In this document: positions 24,141-33,331 of the stretch, piece by piece
Layout of the letters: each line of letters opens with the position of its first letter
Position numbering within the stretch: position 1 is the stretch's first letter
Assembly: GCF_000716435.1 (NCBI RefSeq)
Contig: NZ_JNWO01000002.1
Span: 62,001 to 126,000 of the forward strand
Direction of reading: 5' to 3'
DNA from: Streptomyces xylophagus
GTDB taxonomy: Bacteria; Actinomycetota; Actinomycetes; Streptomycetales; Streptomycetaceae
DNA length: 64,000 bases
Translations under genes and position numbers: made by a program
The notes under the pieces: generated by a model
Seen by the model: the letters and a program-made list of their open reading frames with translations, nothing else
Database searches by the model: none
Told to the model about the DNA's origin: nothing

Positions 24141-25508
24141 ATGAGACGCTTGCTCATCCCCGCGCTCGTCCTGGCCCTCGCGGCCGCGGCCGGATGCTCC
24201 GGCCGTACCAAGTCCGCGGAAACCAGCAGCCCTTCGACCACCGGAGCCGCCGACACGGCCACCGCTGACTTCGGCACGCTGAAGTCGGTGTGCGGCAAGG
24301 GGACGGCCAAGACCGTCACCAGTCAGGGCGTCACCGGCTCCGAGATCAAGGTCGGCGTCTTCAGCGACGTCGGCTTCACCAAGAACCCGGAGTTCGAGAA
24401 CGCGGCGAAGGTCTTCACCTCCTGGTGCAACGCCGCCGGCGGCATCAACGGACGCAAGATCACACCCGTGACGCACGACGCCCAACTCATGCAGGTCAAC
24501 CAGCAGATGATCGAGGCCTGCCGCACCGACTTCTTCGAGGTCGGCGGCGGCGCCGCCCTCGACGGCCTGGGCGTCAAGACCCGGCTGAAGTGCCTGCTCC
24601 CCGAGTTCCCGGCGCAGGTCACCTCCGAGGTCGGCGCCGACCTCCAGGTGATGACCCAGGGCGCCTCGTCCGGATACGCGCCCTACACCGGCTACTACTC
24701 CTGGCTGCTCAAGGAGGCGTACCCGTCGTCGGCGAGCGGCGTCGGCATCATCGCCGGAGACGTGCCCGTCACCAAGGGCATCGGCGCCCAGGACAAGGAA
24801 GTCCTGACCTCGTTGGGCGGCAAGGTCAACTACTTCGACCTCTACCCCGCGCAGGGTGTCTCCGACTGGACGCCGTACGCCCAGTCCATCAAGACGAAGA
24901 AGGTCAAGGGCCTCGTCTTCCTGGGGGACTTCACCCAGTTGGCGAAGCTGGAGCAGGCGCTCACCAACATCGACTACAAGCTCGACTGGGTCGACGCCAA
25001 CAACAACGCCTACGGCCCCGCGTTCCTCAAGCTGGCCGACACCGCGTTGAGCTCTCAGACCAACTTCGCGAGCATCGACGGGACTTACCCGCTGGAGAAG
25101 GCGGACGCCAACCCGGCGACCAAGGAGATGGTCGCCCTGTTCAAGAAGTACGCGCCCGACGCGCAGATCACCCTGCCCGCCGTGCACGCCTTCTCCGCCT
25201 GGCTGCTGTTCGCCACCTCGGCCCGTGACTGCGCGGAACTGACCCGCAGTTGTGTCCTGGCGAACGCCGAGAAGCAGACCGAGTGGACCGGGGGAGGGCT
25301 CCAGGCCCCGGTGAACCTGTCCTCGCCCGACGAGCCCGTGAAGTGCTTCAACGTCGAGAAGGCCACCACCAGCGGCTGGGTCCCCGCCGACTTCAAGCCG
25401 ACCGACGGCGCCTACCGCTGCGACGCGCCCGTCTACAAGTACAAGGGCAACTACGGCAAGCCGCCGACACTCGCCGACGTCGGCAAGTCGCTGTCCGACC
25501 TCAAGTAG
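24141..25508 (+). CDS. ABC transporter solute-binding lipoprotein (branched-chain amino acid type)
   Basis: 455 residues. A lipoprotein signal is visible: basic MRR, hydrophobic core, lipobox AAAGC with Cys19 as lipidation site, then a Ser/Thr-rich linker. The mature protein is a type I periplasmic-binding fold (IKVGVFSDVGFTKNPEF, AAGGINGRKITPVTHDA, VKGLVFLGDF). It is anchored outside the membrane and should feed the fused permease and ATPases at 54669-58178, which lack their own binding protein. In such catabolic clusters the ligand is usually an aromatic, terpenoid or steroid-like acid rather than leucine. Confidence 0.85.
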   Translation: MRRLLIPALVLALAAAAGCSGRTKSAETSSPSTTGAADTATADFGTLKSVCGKGTAKTVTSQGVTGSEIKVGVFSDVGFTKNPEFENAAKVFTSWCNAAGGINGRKITPVTHDAQLMQVNQQMIEACRTDFFEVGGGAALDGLGVKTRLKCLLPEFPAQVTSEVGADLQVMTQGASSGYAPYTGYYSWLLKEAYPSSASGVGIIAGDVPVTKGIGAQDKEVLTSLGGKVNYFDLYPAQGVSDWTPYAQSIKTKKVKGLVFLGDFTQLAKLEQALTNIDYKLDWVDANNNAYGPAFLKLADTALSSQTNFASIDGTYPLEKADANPATKEMVALFKKYAPDAQITLPAVHAFSAWLLFATSARDCAELTRSCVLANAEKQTEWTGGGLQAPVNLSSPDEPVKCFNVEKATTSGWVPADFKPTDGAYRCDAPVYKYKGNYGKPPTLADVGKSLSDLK

Positions 25509-25550
25509 GCACCCCGGTAACCCCGTTCACCACGGCAGGAAGGAAGGACC

Positions 25551-25745
25551 GTGAAGGTACGAGTCGACCCGGAGCGCTGTCAGGGCCACACGCTCTGCGC
25601 GATGCGCGCTCCGGACACCTTCGAACTCAGCGAGATCGACGGGCACTCCTCGGTCGTCCAGGAAGAAGTCCCCGCCGACCAGGAGTCGGACGTCCGCGAG
25701 GCCGTCCTGTCCTGTCCGGAGCGGGCGATCTCCGTCATCTCCTGA
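25551..25745 (+). CDS. [3Fe-4S] ferredoxin
   Basis: 64 residues from GTG 25551 with GGAAGGA upstream. Cluster ligands follow the P450-partner pattern: CQGHTLC (Cys10 and Cys16, His in the position of the missing ligand) and CPERAI near the C-terminus. It is 36 bases ahead of the P450 gene and must be its electron donor. Confidence 0.9.
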   Translation: MKVRVDPERCQGHTLCAMRAPDTFELSEIDGHSSVVQEEVPADQESDVREAVLSCPERAISVIS

Positions 25746-25781
25746 CCCCCACCTCATCCACCGAGCAGGAGAGGACTCCGC

Positions 25782-27158
25782 ATGACCACGGAAGACGCGG
25801 CCGTCGACGACGACGGTGGCCGTAAGCACCCCCAGGTGCACTTCGACCGGCACACACCCGACTACCGCGACCGGTTCGAGGACATCACCCACGAGCTGCA
25901 CGGGCAGTGCCCGATCGCCTGGACGGAGACCCACGGCGGCCACTGGGTCGCCAGCGGCAACCGTGAGGTCTTCGAACTCGCGAGGTCCGCCGAGTTCCTC
26001 TCCAACGACCATGACGTGAAAGGGGAGCGGCGCGGCTACAAGGGCATCTCCATCCCCCCTCCGCCGCGCGCCAGCGAGGCCCAGGGCGGCTTCCTGGAGA
26101 TGGACCCGCCGGACCAGCGCTACTACCGGCAGACCCTCAACCCGTATCTGTCGCCGGCGGCGATCCAGCGCTGGATCCCGTTCGTCGACGAGGTCGTGCG
26201 GGCGAGCATCGACGAGAAGATCGAGTCGGGGCACATCGACTTCGTCGACGACCTCGCCAACATCGTTCCGGCCGTGCTCACCCTGGCGATGATGGGCATC
26301 CCGATCGAGCGCTGGACCATCTACAACGAACCCGCCCACGCCTCCGTCTACACACCCCCCAACTCACCCGACCGGGAAAGGGTGTTGGACCTCAGCCGCA
26401 AGATGGGCATGGACCTCATGGGCCAGCTCATGGAGATCCGCAAAGTACCCCGCCCGGGCCTGGTGGACGCCCTGGTCCGCGCCGACCTCAACGGCCGCAC
26501 CCCGGACGACGGCGAACTCCTGGGCGTACTCGCCCTGTTGATCGGCGGCGGCTTCGACACCACCACGGCCCTCACCGCCCACGCCCTCGAATGGCTCTCG
26601 CAGAACCCGGAGGATCGCGACCGGCTCAGCCGCGACCGGAAGACCCTGCTGGACTCCGCGACCGAGGAGTTCCTGCGCTTCTACACCCCGGCCCCCGGCG
26701 ACGGACGTACCTTCTCCGCCGACTGCGAGATCGCCGGCACCGAGTTCAAGGAGGGCGAACGCCTCTGGCTCTCCTGGGCGATGGCCAACCGCGACCCGTC
26801 GGTCTTCCCCGACCCCGACACGATCGACATGGAACGCAAGGGCAACCGGCACAGCAGCTTCGGCCTCGGCATCCACCGCTGCATCGGCTCCAACGTGGCC
26901 CGCACGGTGTTCAAGCGGATGGTGACGGCCGTACTCGACCGCATGCCCGACTACCGGTGCGACGCCGAAGGCGCTGTGCACTACGAGACCATCGGTGTCA
27001 TCCAGGGCATGCGCCACCTCCCGGCGACCTTCACCCCGGGCAAGCGGCTCGGCGCCGGACTCGACGAGACCCTCGCCGAACTGCAGAAGGTCTGCGACGA
27101 GCAGCGCCTCGCCGAACCCGTCACCGTCCGCAAGTCCACGGCACGGATCGGCACATGA
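25782..27158 (+). CDS. Cytochrome P450
   Basis: 458 residues. Haem ligand Cys367 in FGLGIHRCIGSNVAR, the ExxR pair Glu296/Arg299 in EEFLRF, and the oxygen-activating I-helix GGGFDTTTA (255-263). No membrane anchor. The RxxxHxxxR-type beta region and PERF-like segment read NRDPSVFPDPDTID. It hydroxylates the pathway substrate, with electrons from the ferredoxin just upstream. I cannot assign a CYP family from sequence alone. Four-base overlap with the DUF35-thiolase fusion. Confidence 0.9.
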   Translation: MTTEDAAVDDDGGRKHPQVHFDRHTPDYRDRFEDITHELHGQCPIAWTETHGGHWVASGNREVFELARSAEFLSNDHDVKGERRGYKGISIPPPPRASEAQGGFLEMDPPDQRYYRQTLNPYLSPAAIQRWIPFVDEVVRASIDEKIESGHIDFVDDLANIVPAVLTLAMMGIPIERWTIYNEPAHASVYTPPNSPDRERVLDLSRKMGMDLMGQLMEIRKVPRPGLVDALVRADLNGRTPDDGELLGVLALLIGGGFDTTTALTAHALEWLSQNPEDRDRLSRDRKTLLDSATEEFLRFYTPAPGDGRTFSADCEIAGTEFKEGERLWLSWAMANRDPSVFPDPDTIDMERKGNRHSSFGLGIHRCIGSNVARTVFKRMVTAVLDRMPDYRCDAEGAVHYETIGVIQGMRHLPATFTPGKRLGAGLDETLAELQKVCDEQRLAEPVTVRKSTARIGT

Positions 27159-28813
27159 CGGATCATCAGCGTCCCGGCCCGGTGGTCACAGAAGAGAACG
27201 AGTTCTTCTGGACCTCCGGCGCGGACGGCCGGCTGCGGGTGGCGGAGTGCGGGTCCTGCGCGGCCCTCGTCCATCCGCCGCAGCCGGTCTGCCGGTACTG
27301 CCACGGGCACGACATCGGCGTCCGGGCCGTCTCCGGCCACGCGACGCTGATCGGCTTCACCGTCAACCACCGCTTCGCCCTGCCCGGCCTGCCCGCGCCC
27401 TACATCGTGGCCCAGGTCGCCCTGGAGGAGGACCCCAGGGTCCGGCTCACCACCAACGCCGTCCAATGCACGCCGGACGAACTGGAGTTGGGCATGCGGA
27501 TGGAGGTCGTCTTCGAACAGGTCGAGGACGCCTGGCTGCCCCTGTTCCGCCCGGCACGCGAACGCCCGGCGACGGACCCCCTGCCGCTCGCCGAGGTCGA
27601 GACCCACCAACTCGCCCGGCGCGTACGGCCGATGGTGACCACGGAGAAGTTCGAGGACAAGGTCGCGATCACCGGCATCGGCATGTCGGAGATCGGCCGC
27701 CGCCTGATGGTCCCGCCGGTGTCGCTGACCGTCCATGCCTGCGAACGCGCGATCGCCGACGCCGGCCTCACCGCCGACGACATCGACGGCCTCGCCACCT
27801 ACCCCGGCGCCGGCCCCTACGGCGGCTTCGGCGAAGGCGGAATCACCGCACTGGAGTCCGCCCTCGGCCTCGAACCGACCTGGTACAACGGCGGCGGAGA
27901 GACCTTCGGCCCCGGCGGCTCCCTCATCTCCGCGATGCTCGCCGTCGCGGGCGGCCTGGCCCGCCATGTCCTGTGCTTCCGCACGGTCTGGGAGGCGTCG
28001 TACGGCGAACTCGTGCGCCGGGGCCGGATCGCCCAGGACCCACCGCGAAAGATGGACGGTTGGATGAAGCCGTTCGGAGCGATCTCGGCCGCCCACACCC
28101 TCGCCCAGAACGCCCAACGCCACTTCCACCGCTACGGCACCACCCGCGAGAGTCTCGGCTGGATCGCGCTCAACCAGCGGGCCAACGCGGCACTCAACCC
28201 CACGGCGGTCTACCGAGACCCGCTCACCATGGACGACTATCTCAACGCCCGCCCCATCACTACCCCGTTCGGCCTCTACGACTGCGACGTCCCCTGCGAC
28301 GGAGCGGTCGCCGTGATCGTGTCGGCGGTGGACGCGGCCCGGGACCTCGCCCAACCCCCCGTCCTCGTCGAGGCGGTCGGCACCCAGATCCTGGAACGGC
28401 TCGAATGGGACCAGAGCACCCTCACCCACGAACCCCAAGTGCTCGGCCAGTCCGCCCACTTGTGGTCCCGTACCGCGCTGCGCCCCGAAGACGTCGACGT
28501 GGCCGAGCTGTACGACGGCTTCACCTTCAACTGTCTTTCCTGGCTGGAGGGGTTGGGGTTCTGCGGCATCGGCGAGGCCAAGGACTTCCTGGACGGAGGC
28601 AAGAACATCGCACGGGACGGCGTACTGCCACTGAACACCCACGGCGGACAGCTCTCCCACGGACGCACTCACGGCATGGGACTGGTCCACGAGGCCATCA
28701 CCCAACTGCGCGGCGCGGCCGGGGCGCGGCAGATACCCGGCGCGCGAGTGGCGGTCGCGAGCAGCGGCGGTCTCACCCCCAGCGGCGTGATTCTCTTCCG
28801 GGCGGACGGATGA
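27155..28813 (+). CDS. Fusion of DUF35 (Zn-ribbon/OB-fold) and thiolase-like lipid-transfer domain; probable aldolase
   Basis: 552 residues from ATG 27155. Residues 1-135 form a DUF35 unit: zinc ribbon CGSC (Cys32, Cys35) and CRYC (Cys46, Cys49), then the OB-fold (LIGFTVNHRF, YIVAQVALEEDPRV). After a short linker, residues 165-552 are an SCP-x/Ltp thiolase-like domain (VAITGIGMSEIGRR, AELYDGFTFNCLSWLEG, NTHGGQLSHGRTHGMGLVHEA). The usual catalytic cysteine position reads GPGGS. In steroid side-chain degradation Ltp2 and a separate DUF35 protein form a retro-aldolase; here both parts are one polypeptide. It would cleave a beta-hydroxyacyl-CoA C-C bond. Confidence 0.85.
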   Translation: MTDHQRPGPVVTEENEFFWTSGADGRLRVAECGSCAALVHPPQPVCRYCHGHDIGVRAVSGHATLIGFTVNHRFALPGLPAPYIVAQVALEEDPRVRLTTNAVQCTPDELELGMRMEVVFEQVEDAWLPLFRPARERPATDPLPLAEVETHQLARRVRPMVTTEKFEDKVAITGIGMSEIGRRLMVPPVSLTVHACERAIADAGLTADDIDGLATYPGAGPYGGFGEGGITALESALGLEPTWYNGGGETFGPGGSLISAMLAVAGGLARHVLCFRTVWEASYGELVRRGRIAQDPPRKMDGWMKPFGAISAAHTLAQNAQRHFHRYGTTRESLGWIALNQRANAALNPTAVYRDPLTMDDYLNARPITTPFGLYDCDVPCDGAVAVIVSAVDAARDLAQPPVLVEAVGTQILERLEWDQSTLTHEPQVLGQSAHLWSRTALRPEDVDVAELYDGFTFNCLSWLEGLGFCGIGEAKDFLDGGKNIARDGVLPLNTHGGQLSHGRTHGMGLVHEAITQLRGAAGARQIPGARVAVASSGGLTPSGVILFRADG

Positions 28814-29742
28814 ACTCCCGCACCGCGAACGTCGTTTCACGCGTCGTCGACGTCGACGGCATCCCCATGTCGGCGTTGCTCAGCGAGGTGCCCGACCCGC
28901 GCGCCGTCGTCGTCGCGCTGCACGGGGGAGCGGTCACGTCGAGCTACTTCGACTATCCGGACCAGCCCCGCCTGTCCCTCCTGCGCACGGCGGCGGCACT
29001 GGACTTCACCGTCGTCGCCATCGACCGTCCGGGATACGGCAGTTCGGCTCCGTACAGCGAGGGCATGGCTTCCCCCGCACGTCGTGTCGACCTCGCCTAC
29101 GGAGTCGTGGACCGGCTGCTCGCCTCACGTCCGCGCGGAGCGGGACTGTTCCTGTGGGCGCACTCGATCGGCTGCGCCCTGGGCGTGCACATGGCGGGTG
29201 ACGAACGCCGGAACGACCTTCTCGGCCTGGAGATCGCCGGTACCGGACGCCACCACGCTCCCGACGCTGTCGAGATTCTCGACTTCCGGCGACGTGACCC
29301 GGCCGTGCCGAGACGGTCCGGCCCCGGCCTGCGCGACCTGCTGTGGGAGCCGGCTCGTCTGTACCCGGACGAGGTCATCGGCGCGCCCCGGATCCAGTCC
29401 CCGGGGCCGCCGTACGAGGCGACCGTCGCTCGGCGCTGGCCACTGGAGTTCGCCGAAGTCGCCGCCCGCGTGAGGATTCCCGTCCACTACACGCTCGGCG
29501 ACCACGAACGCGTGTGGAGCTCCGGGCCCGAGGCCATGGCCGACATCGCGAGCCTGTTCACCGACTCCCCGAGAGTCGTCACCGAGGAACAGGCCGACAG
29601 CGGCCACAACTTGAGCATCGGGCGCACCGCGACCGGATACCACCTGAAGATCCTCTCCTTCGTCGAGGAGTGCGTTCTCGGACACGAGAACGGCGGGTAC
29701 GACAACGACGGGATCGACCGTCTGCCGAGGAGGGCCGGATGA
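28810..29742 (+). CDS. Alpha/beta hydrolase
   Basis: 310 residues from ATG 28810 (ATGA overlap). The fold is seen from the oxyanion region VVALHGGAVTSSYFD, the strand VVAIDRPGYGSS, nucleophile elbow LWAHSIGCALG (Ser near residue 119) and the histidine in EQADSGHNLS near residue 268. A serine hydrolase acting on an ester, lactone or C-C bond (meta-cleavage type) is possible; the substrate is not indicated. It follows the aldolase-like fusion in the same operon. Confidence 0.8.
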   Translation: MNSRTANVVSRVVDVDGIPMSALLSEVPDPRAVVVALHGGAVTSSYFDYPDQPRLSLLRTAAALDFTVVAIDRPGYGSSAPYSEGMASPARRVDLAYGVVDRLLASRPRGAGLFLWAHSIGCALGVHMAGDERRNDLLGLEIAGTGRHHAPDAVEILDFRRRDPAVPRRSGPGLRDLLWEPARLYPDEVIGAPRIQSPGPPYEATVARRWPLEFAEVAARVRIPVHYTLGDHERVWSSGPEAMADIASLFTDSPRVVTEEQADSGHNLSIGRTATGYHLKILSFVEECVLGHENGGYDNDGIDRLPRRAG

Positions 29743-30350
29743 GTGACGCCGATGTCGCGGTACTGCTGCTGGTACGCGTGGTCGTAGGGCTGATCATGAT
29801 CATGCACGGGGTCAATCACTGGCGCGGCGGTGGCCGCATCGAGGGCACCGCCCGCTGGTTCACCGGACTCGGCCTGAGACAGGGCGTGTTGCAGGCCTGG
29901 ATGAGCGTGTTCACCGAGGTCGGCGCGGGCGTCCTGCTGATCCTCGGCCTCCTCACCCCGCTCGCCTGCGCGGCCGTGATCTCGGTGATGCTGGTCGCGG
30001 GACTGCTCGCCCACCGGCCCAACGGGTTCTTCGTCTTCAAGGACGGCTACGAGTACGTCCTCACGCTCGCCGTCGTCGCCCTGGCGCTCGCGGTACTGGG
30101 TCCCGGCCGCTGGTCCGTCGACAACGCCGCCGGCATCGACCTCACCGGCTGGACCGGCGGCGGAATCGCGCTGGGCGCGGCCGTGGTGGCGACCGGGGGA
30201 CTGCTGGGCACGTTCTGGCGACCGGAGCCGCAGAGCGACGCGGAGACGGAGGCCGAGCCTGAGGGCGCAGCCGACCCGGAGTCCGACGCGGCGCTGCCCC
30301 GGCCGGAGTCCGAGAACACCCCCGAGTCGGTCGATCAGGAGGCCCGCTGA
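29739..30350 (+). CDS. DoxX-like membrane protein
   Basis: 203 residues from ATG 29739. Four hydrophobic segments: VLLLVRVVVGLIMIMHGV, VGAGVLLILGLLTPLACAAVI, VLTLAVVALALAVLG and GGIALGAAVVATGGLLG, with GTARWFTGLGL between the first two as in DoxX proteins. An acidic, proline-rich C-terminal tail (about 40 residues) follows. DoxX proteins are quinone-linked or redox-associated inner-membrane proteins; the role in this pathway is unknown. Confidence 0.75.
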   Translation: MSDADVAVLLLVRVVVGLIMIMHGVNHWRGGGRIEGTARWFTGLGLRQGVLQAWMSVFTEVGAGVLLILGLLTPLACAAVISVMLVAGLLAHRPNGFFVFKDGYEYVLTLAVVALALAVLGPGRWSVDNAAGIDLTGWTGGGIALGAAVVATGGLLGTFWRPEPQSDAETEAEPEGAADPESDAALPRPESENTPESVDQEAR

Positions 30351-31201
30351 TGCGCGTCGGATTCATCGGGCTGGGCAGTCAGGGCGCACCCATGGCGCGC
30401 CGGATCGTCGAGGCGGGCTTCGTCACGACGCTCTGGGCGCGTCGCCCGGCGGCGCTCGCCGCGTTCGCGGACACGCCGGCGCGGCGGGCCGCGTCTCCCG
30501 TCGAACTGGCCGCCGCCAGCGACCTGGTGTGCGTCTGTGTCGTCGACGACGCCGATGTCGAGCAGGTCGTCACGGGTTCGCAGGGTGTGCTGACCGGGCT
30601 GCGCCGGGGCGGGGTGATCGCCGTGCACAGCACCGTCCACCCCGACACCTGCCGACGGCTCGCCGAGCGCGCCCGGGCGCACGGCGTGTCGGTGGTCGAC
30701 GCACCCGTCAGCGGCGGCGGAAAGGCGGCCGCCGAGGGCCGGCTGCTGGTGATGGCGGGCGGCGAGTCCGGCACCGTCGCCTATTGCCGCAAGGTGTTCG
30801 AGACGTTCGGCGATCCCGTCGTCCACATGGGCGCGCTCGGATCGGGACAGATCGCCAAACTCCTCAACAACCTTTTGTTCACTGCCAACTTGGCCACCGC
30901 AGCTGACACACTCGCTCTGGCACCGGGGTTCGGCATCGACCGTGGTGCCCTCGCCGAAGTCGTGCTGCACGGCAGCGGATCGAGCTTCGCGCTCGACCGG
31001 GTGAAGGCCGCGGGCGGCACGCTGGACCGCCTCGCGGAGCGCGCCGGACCGCTGCTGCGCAAGGACGTCAGGCTGCTGGCCGACCTCGCCGAATCGGCGG
31101 GCGCCGCGACCGGCACCGTGCTGGTGGCGGCCGACGCGGCCCTCGACCACATGGGCCAAGGGCGCCTTACGGCCTCCGCAAATCCCACTCCACGAAAGTG
31201 A
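30350..31201 (+). CDS. 3-hydroxyisobutyrate dehydrogenase-like NAD(P) oxidoreductase
   Basis: 283 residues from ATG 30350 sharing one base with the DoxX stop. Motifs: GFIGLGSQGAPMARRIV, the substrate loop DAPVSGGGKAAAEGRLLVM and the catalytic lysine region GSGQIAKLLNNLLF near residue 170. It is a paralogue of the 6176-7006 protein with a similar gene environment, suggesting two related hydroxyacid oxidations. An acidic loop after strand 2 is absent (ARRPAA), favouring NADP(H). Confidence 0.85.
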   Translation: MRVGFIGLGSQGAPMARRIVEAGFVTTLWARRPAALAAFADTPARRAASPVELAAASDLVCVCVVDDADVEQVVTGSQGVLTGLRRGGVIAVHSTVHPDTCRRLAERARAHGVSVVDAPVSGGGKAAAEGRLLVMAGGESGTVAYCRKVFETFGDPVVHMGALGSGQIAKLLNNLLFTANLATAADTLALAPGFGIDRGALAEVVLHGSGSSFALDRVKAAGGTLDRLAERAGPLLRKDVRLLADLAESAGAATGTVLVAADAALDHMGQGRLTASANPTPRK

Positions 31202-31214
31202 AAACGACCTTCTC
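31200..31214. promoter_or_regulatory. Weak operator GAAAACGACCTTCTC before the second P450
   Basis: Nine of twelve arm positions match the consensus. It lies at the stop codon of the HIBADH-like gene, in the only sizeable gap (79 bases) of the operon, followed by a mirrored GAGAAG at 31222-31227. Confidence 0.35.
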
Positions 31215-31280
31215 GTCACAGGAGAAGATTGATATCGTCGCTCGTCGTCAGACTGGTGACGGAAGGGAACCGTACACACC

Positions 31281-32576
31281 GTGAAGGACTTCGAGGCGAT
31301 CGACTTCTTCCAGGACGACGAGGTCGTCGCGGACCCCTATCCCTATTTGGAGGCCTTGCGCGGGAAGTGCCCGGTGCTGCGCGAGAGCCACCACGACGTG
31401 ACGATGGTGACGGGATACGACGAGGCGATACAGGTCCTCAACGACGCCGACACCTTCTCGTCCTGTATCTCGGTCACCGGGCCGTTCCCCGGGTTCCCGG
31501 TCCCGCTCGAAGGGGACGTCGACGTCAGCGCGCTGATCGAGCAGTACCGCGACCAGCTCCCGTTCAGCGACCAGCTGCCGACGCTCGACGCGCCGCTGCA
31601 CACGGACCACCGCGGACTGCTGATGCGGCTGATCACCCCGCGCCGCCTCAAGGAGAACGAGGCGTCGATGTGGCACCTCGCCGACGCCCAGCTCGACGCG
31701 TATCTCGCGGCCGGCGAGGGCGACTTCATCAGCGGCTTCGCCGGGCCCTTCACCCTGCGGGTCATCGCCGATCTCCTCGGCGTGCCCGACGAGGACCGCA
31801 ACACGTTCGTCGAGGGCCTCGAACACCAGCCGCGGGGCGGCATCGGGAGCACCGACGGCGAGGTCACGCACTCGCCGCTGGAGTACCTGTACGCGCAGTT
31901 CTCGGCCTACGTCGAGGAGCGCCGCCGCGAACCCCGCGAGGATGTCATCACCGGCCTCGCCACCGCGAAGTTCCCCGACGGCTCGACCCCCGATGTCGCC
32001 GACGTGGCCCGCGTCGCCACCAATCTCTTCGCGGCCGGCCAGGAGACCACCGTCCGGTTGCTGAGCAACGCCCTCCTGCTGATCGCCGAAGACCCCGATC
32101 TGCAGCACCTGTTGCGGACCGAGCGCGACCGCATCCCGAACTTCATCGAAGAGGTGCTGCGCACGGAGAGCCCGATCAAGGGTGACTTCCGGCTGTCCCG
32201 CGTACCCTCCACGGTCGGTGGCGTCGACATCCCCGCCGGCACCACCCTCATGGTCCTCAACGGCGCGGCGAACCGGGACCCGCGCCACTTCGAGGACCCC
32301 GAGACCTTCGACCCGGCCCGCGCCAACGCCCGGCACCACCTCGCCTTCGGCCGCGGTCCCCACACCTGCCCCGGCGCCCCGCTGGCCCGCGCCGAGGGCA
32401 GGGTGGGCATCGAGCGCATGCTCGACCGTACGACGGACATCAGGATCTCGGAGAGCGTGCACGGCCCTGCCGACGCACGGAACTTCCGTTACCTGCCGAC
32501 GTACATCCTGCGCGGACTCACCCATCTCAACCTGGAGTTCACGCTCGCCGAGGAATCCGAGGAGCCCGCCCGATGA
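31281..32576 (+). CDS. Cytochrome P450
   Basis: 431 residues from GTG 31281 with GGAAGGGA 13 bases upstream. Haem ligand Cys363 in FGRGPHTCPGAPLAR, Glu291/Arg294 in EEVLR, and I-helix AAGQETT (251-257), a proper acid-alcohol pair. Soluble. The P450 at 25782 is a different subfamily, so two distinct hydroxylations are expected. It overlaps its ferredoxin gene by four bases. Confidence 0.9.
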   Translation: MKDFEAIDFFQDDEVVADPYPYLEALRGKCPVLRESHHDVTMVTGYDEAIQVLNDADTFSSCISVTGPFPGFPVPLEGDVDVSALIEQYRDQLPFSDQLPTLDAPLHTDHRGLLMRLITPRRLKENEASMWHLADAQLDAYLAAGEGDFISGFAGPFTLRVIADLLGVPDEDRNTFVEGLEHQPRGGIGSTDGEVTHSPLEYLYAQFSAYVEERRREPREDVITGLATAKFPDGSTPDVADVARVATNLFAAGQETTVRLLSNALLLIAEDPDLQHLLRTERDRIPNFIEEVLRTESPIKGDFRLSRVPSTVGGVDIPAGTTLMVLNGAANRDPRHFEDPETFDPARANARHHLAFGRGPHTCPGAPLARAEGRVGIERMLDRTTDIRISESVHGPADARNFRYLPTYILRGLTHLNLEFTLAEESEEPAR

Positions 32577-32761
32577 AAGCCGTCGTCGACACGGACCGTT
32601 GCCGGGGTCACGGGATCTGCTGGTCGATCTGCCCCGAGGTGTTCGACCTGACCGACGACGGCTATGCCGAGGTGCTGACCCCCGAGGTCCCCGCCGAGTA
32701 CGAGGACCAGGTCCGCACGGCCGTCGGTAGCTGCCCCGAGCGTGCGATCACGCTGAACTGA
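32573..32761 (+). CDS. Ferredoxin, P450-associated
   Basis: 62 residues. CRGHGICWSIC near residues 10-20 and CPERAI near 54 provide Cys10, Cys16, Cys20 and Cys54. With His at the third position of the first motif this follows the [3Fe-4S] P450-ferredoxin pattern, though the additional Cys20 would allow a [4Fe-4S] cluster. It is translationally coupled to the P450 gene and is its likely electron donor. Confidence 0.9.
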   Translation: MKAVVDTDRCRGHGICWSICPEVFDLTDDGYAEVLTPEVPAEYEDQVRTAVGSCPERAITLN

Positions 32762-32770
32762 GGAGAACGG

Positions 32771-33082
32771 ATGCCCAAGGGGTACGTCATCCTGACCGAG
32801 TCCATCAAGGACCCGGCCGGGATGGACGCCTACAGCCGGGCGGCCGGCCCGTCGATGGCCCAGGGCGGAGCCTCCGTCCTCGCCGTGGACGGTCGGCCGC
32901 AACTCCTCGAGGGCGAGTGGCACGGCGACCGTACCGTCGTCCTCGAATTCGCTTCGGTGGAAGCGGCGAGAGCCTGGTACGAGTCGGAGGCGTACGAACG
33001 CGCGAAGCCGCTGCGGCAGGCCGCGGCCGACACCAACGTCGTGATCGTCTCCGGTTTCGAGCCGCCGTCCGGGGGTGCGTGA
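32771..33082 (+). CDS. DUF1330 family protein
   Basis: 103 residues, ferredoxin-like dimeric alpha/beta barrel: KGYVILTESIKDPAGMDAY, GGASVLAVDGRPQLLEGEW, VVLEFASVEAARAWYESEAYE. Family members accompany degradative oxygenases but have no agreed activity. Last gene of the long operon before the 33098-33145 hairpin. Confidence 0.8.
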   Translation: MPKGYVILTESIKDPAGMDAYSRAAGPSMAQGGASVLAVDGRPQLLEGEWHGDRTVVLEFASVEAARAWYESEAYERAKPLRQAAADTNVVIVSGFEPPSGGA

Positions 33083-33097
33083 GCCGAACCGTACGGC

Positions 33098-33145
33098 GGG
33101 CTGCCGCCAGGCCCGGGCCCCAGTGTCCGGGCCTGGCGGCAGCCC
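33098..33145. terminator. Strong hairpin terminator
   Basis: A perfect 19-pair stem: 33098-33116 (starting GGGCTGCCGCC) pairs with 33127-33145 across a ten-base loop. No T tract follows, as is common for actinobacterial terminators. It closes the operon that starts at 20732. Confidence 0.85.
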
Positions 33146-33280
33146 GTTCCGCATGCCGCACATCGCCGACGGCACCATCGGACCCGTGCACCCACCACAC
33201 CCTCCCGACCGGGACGACGTCTCCGGCACCGCTGGACGGTCAATGGTTTCGTGATGGCCGGAAGACTCGCCCGATCGCGA

Positions 33281-33311
33281 CGGCAACCGTAATGTCACGT
33301 GGGTGTTGCCG
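33281..33311. promoter_or_regulatory. Inverted repeat upstream of TetR, possible self-operator
   Basis: CGGCAAC (33281-33287) and GTTGCCG (33305-33311) are exact inverted arms 17 bases apart, 21 bases before the TetR start. The sequence is unrelated to GAGAAT-N3-ATTCTC. Confidence 0.45.
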
Positions 33312-33331
33312 TGGTGGAAAAGGGGTGCTCA

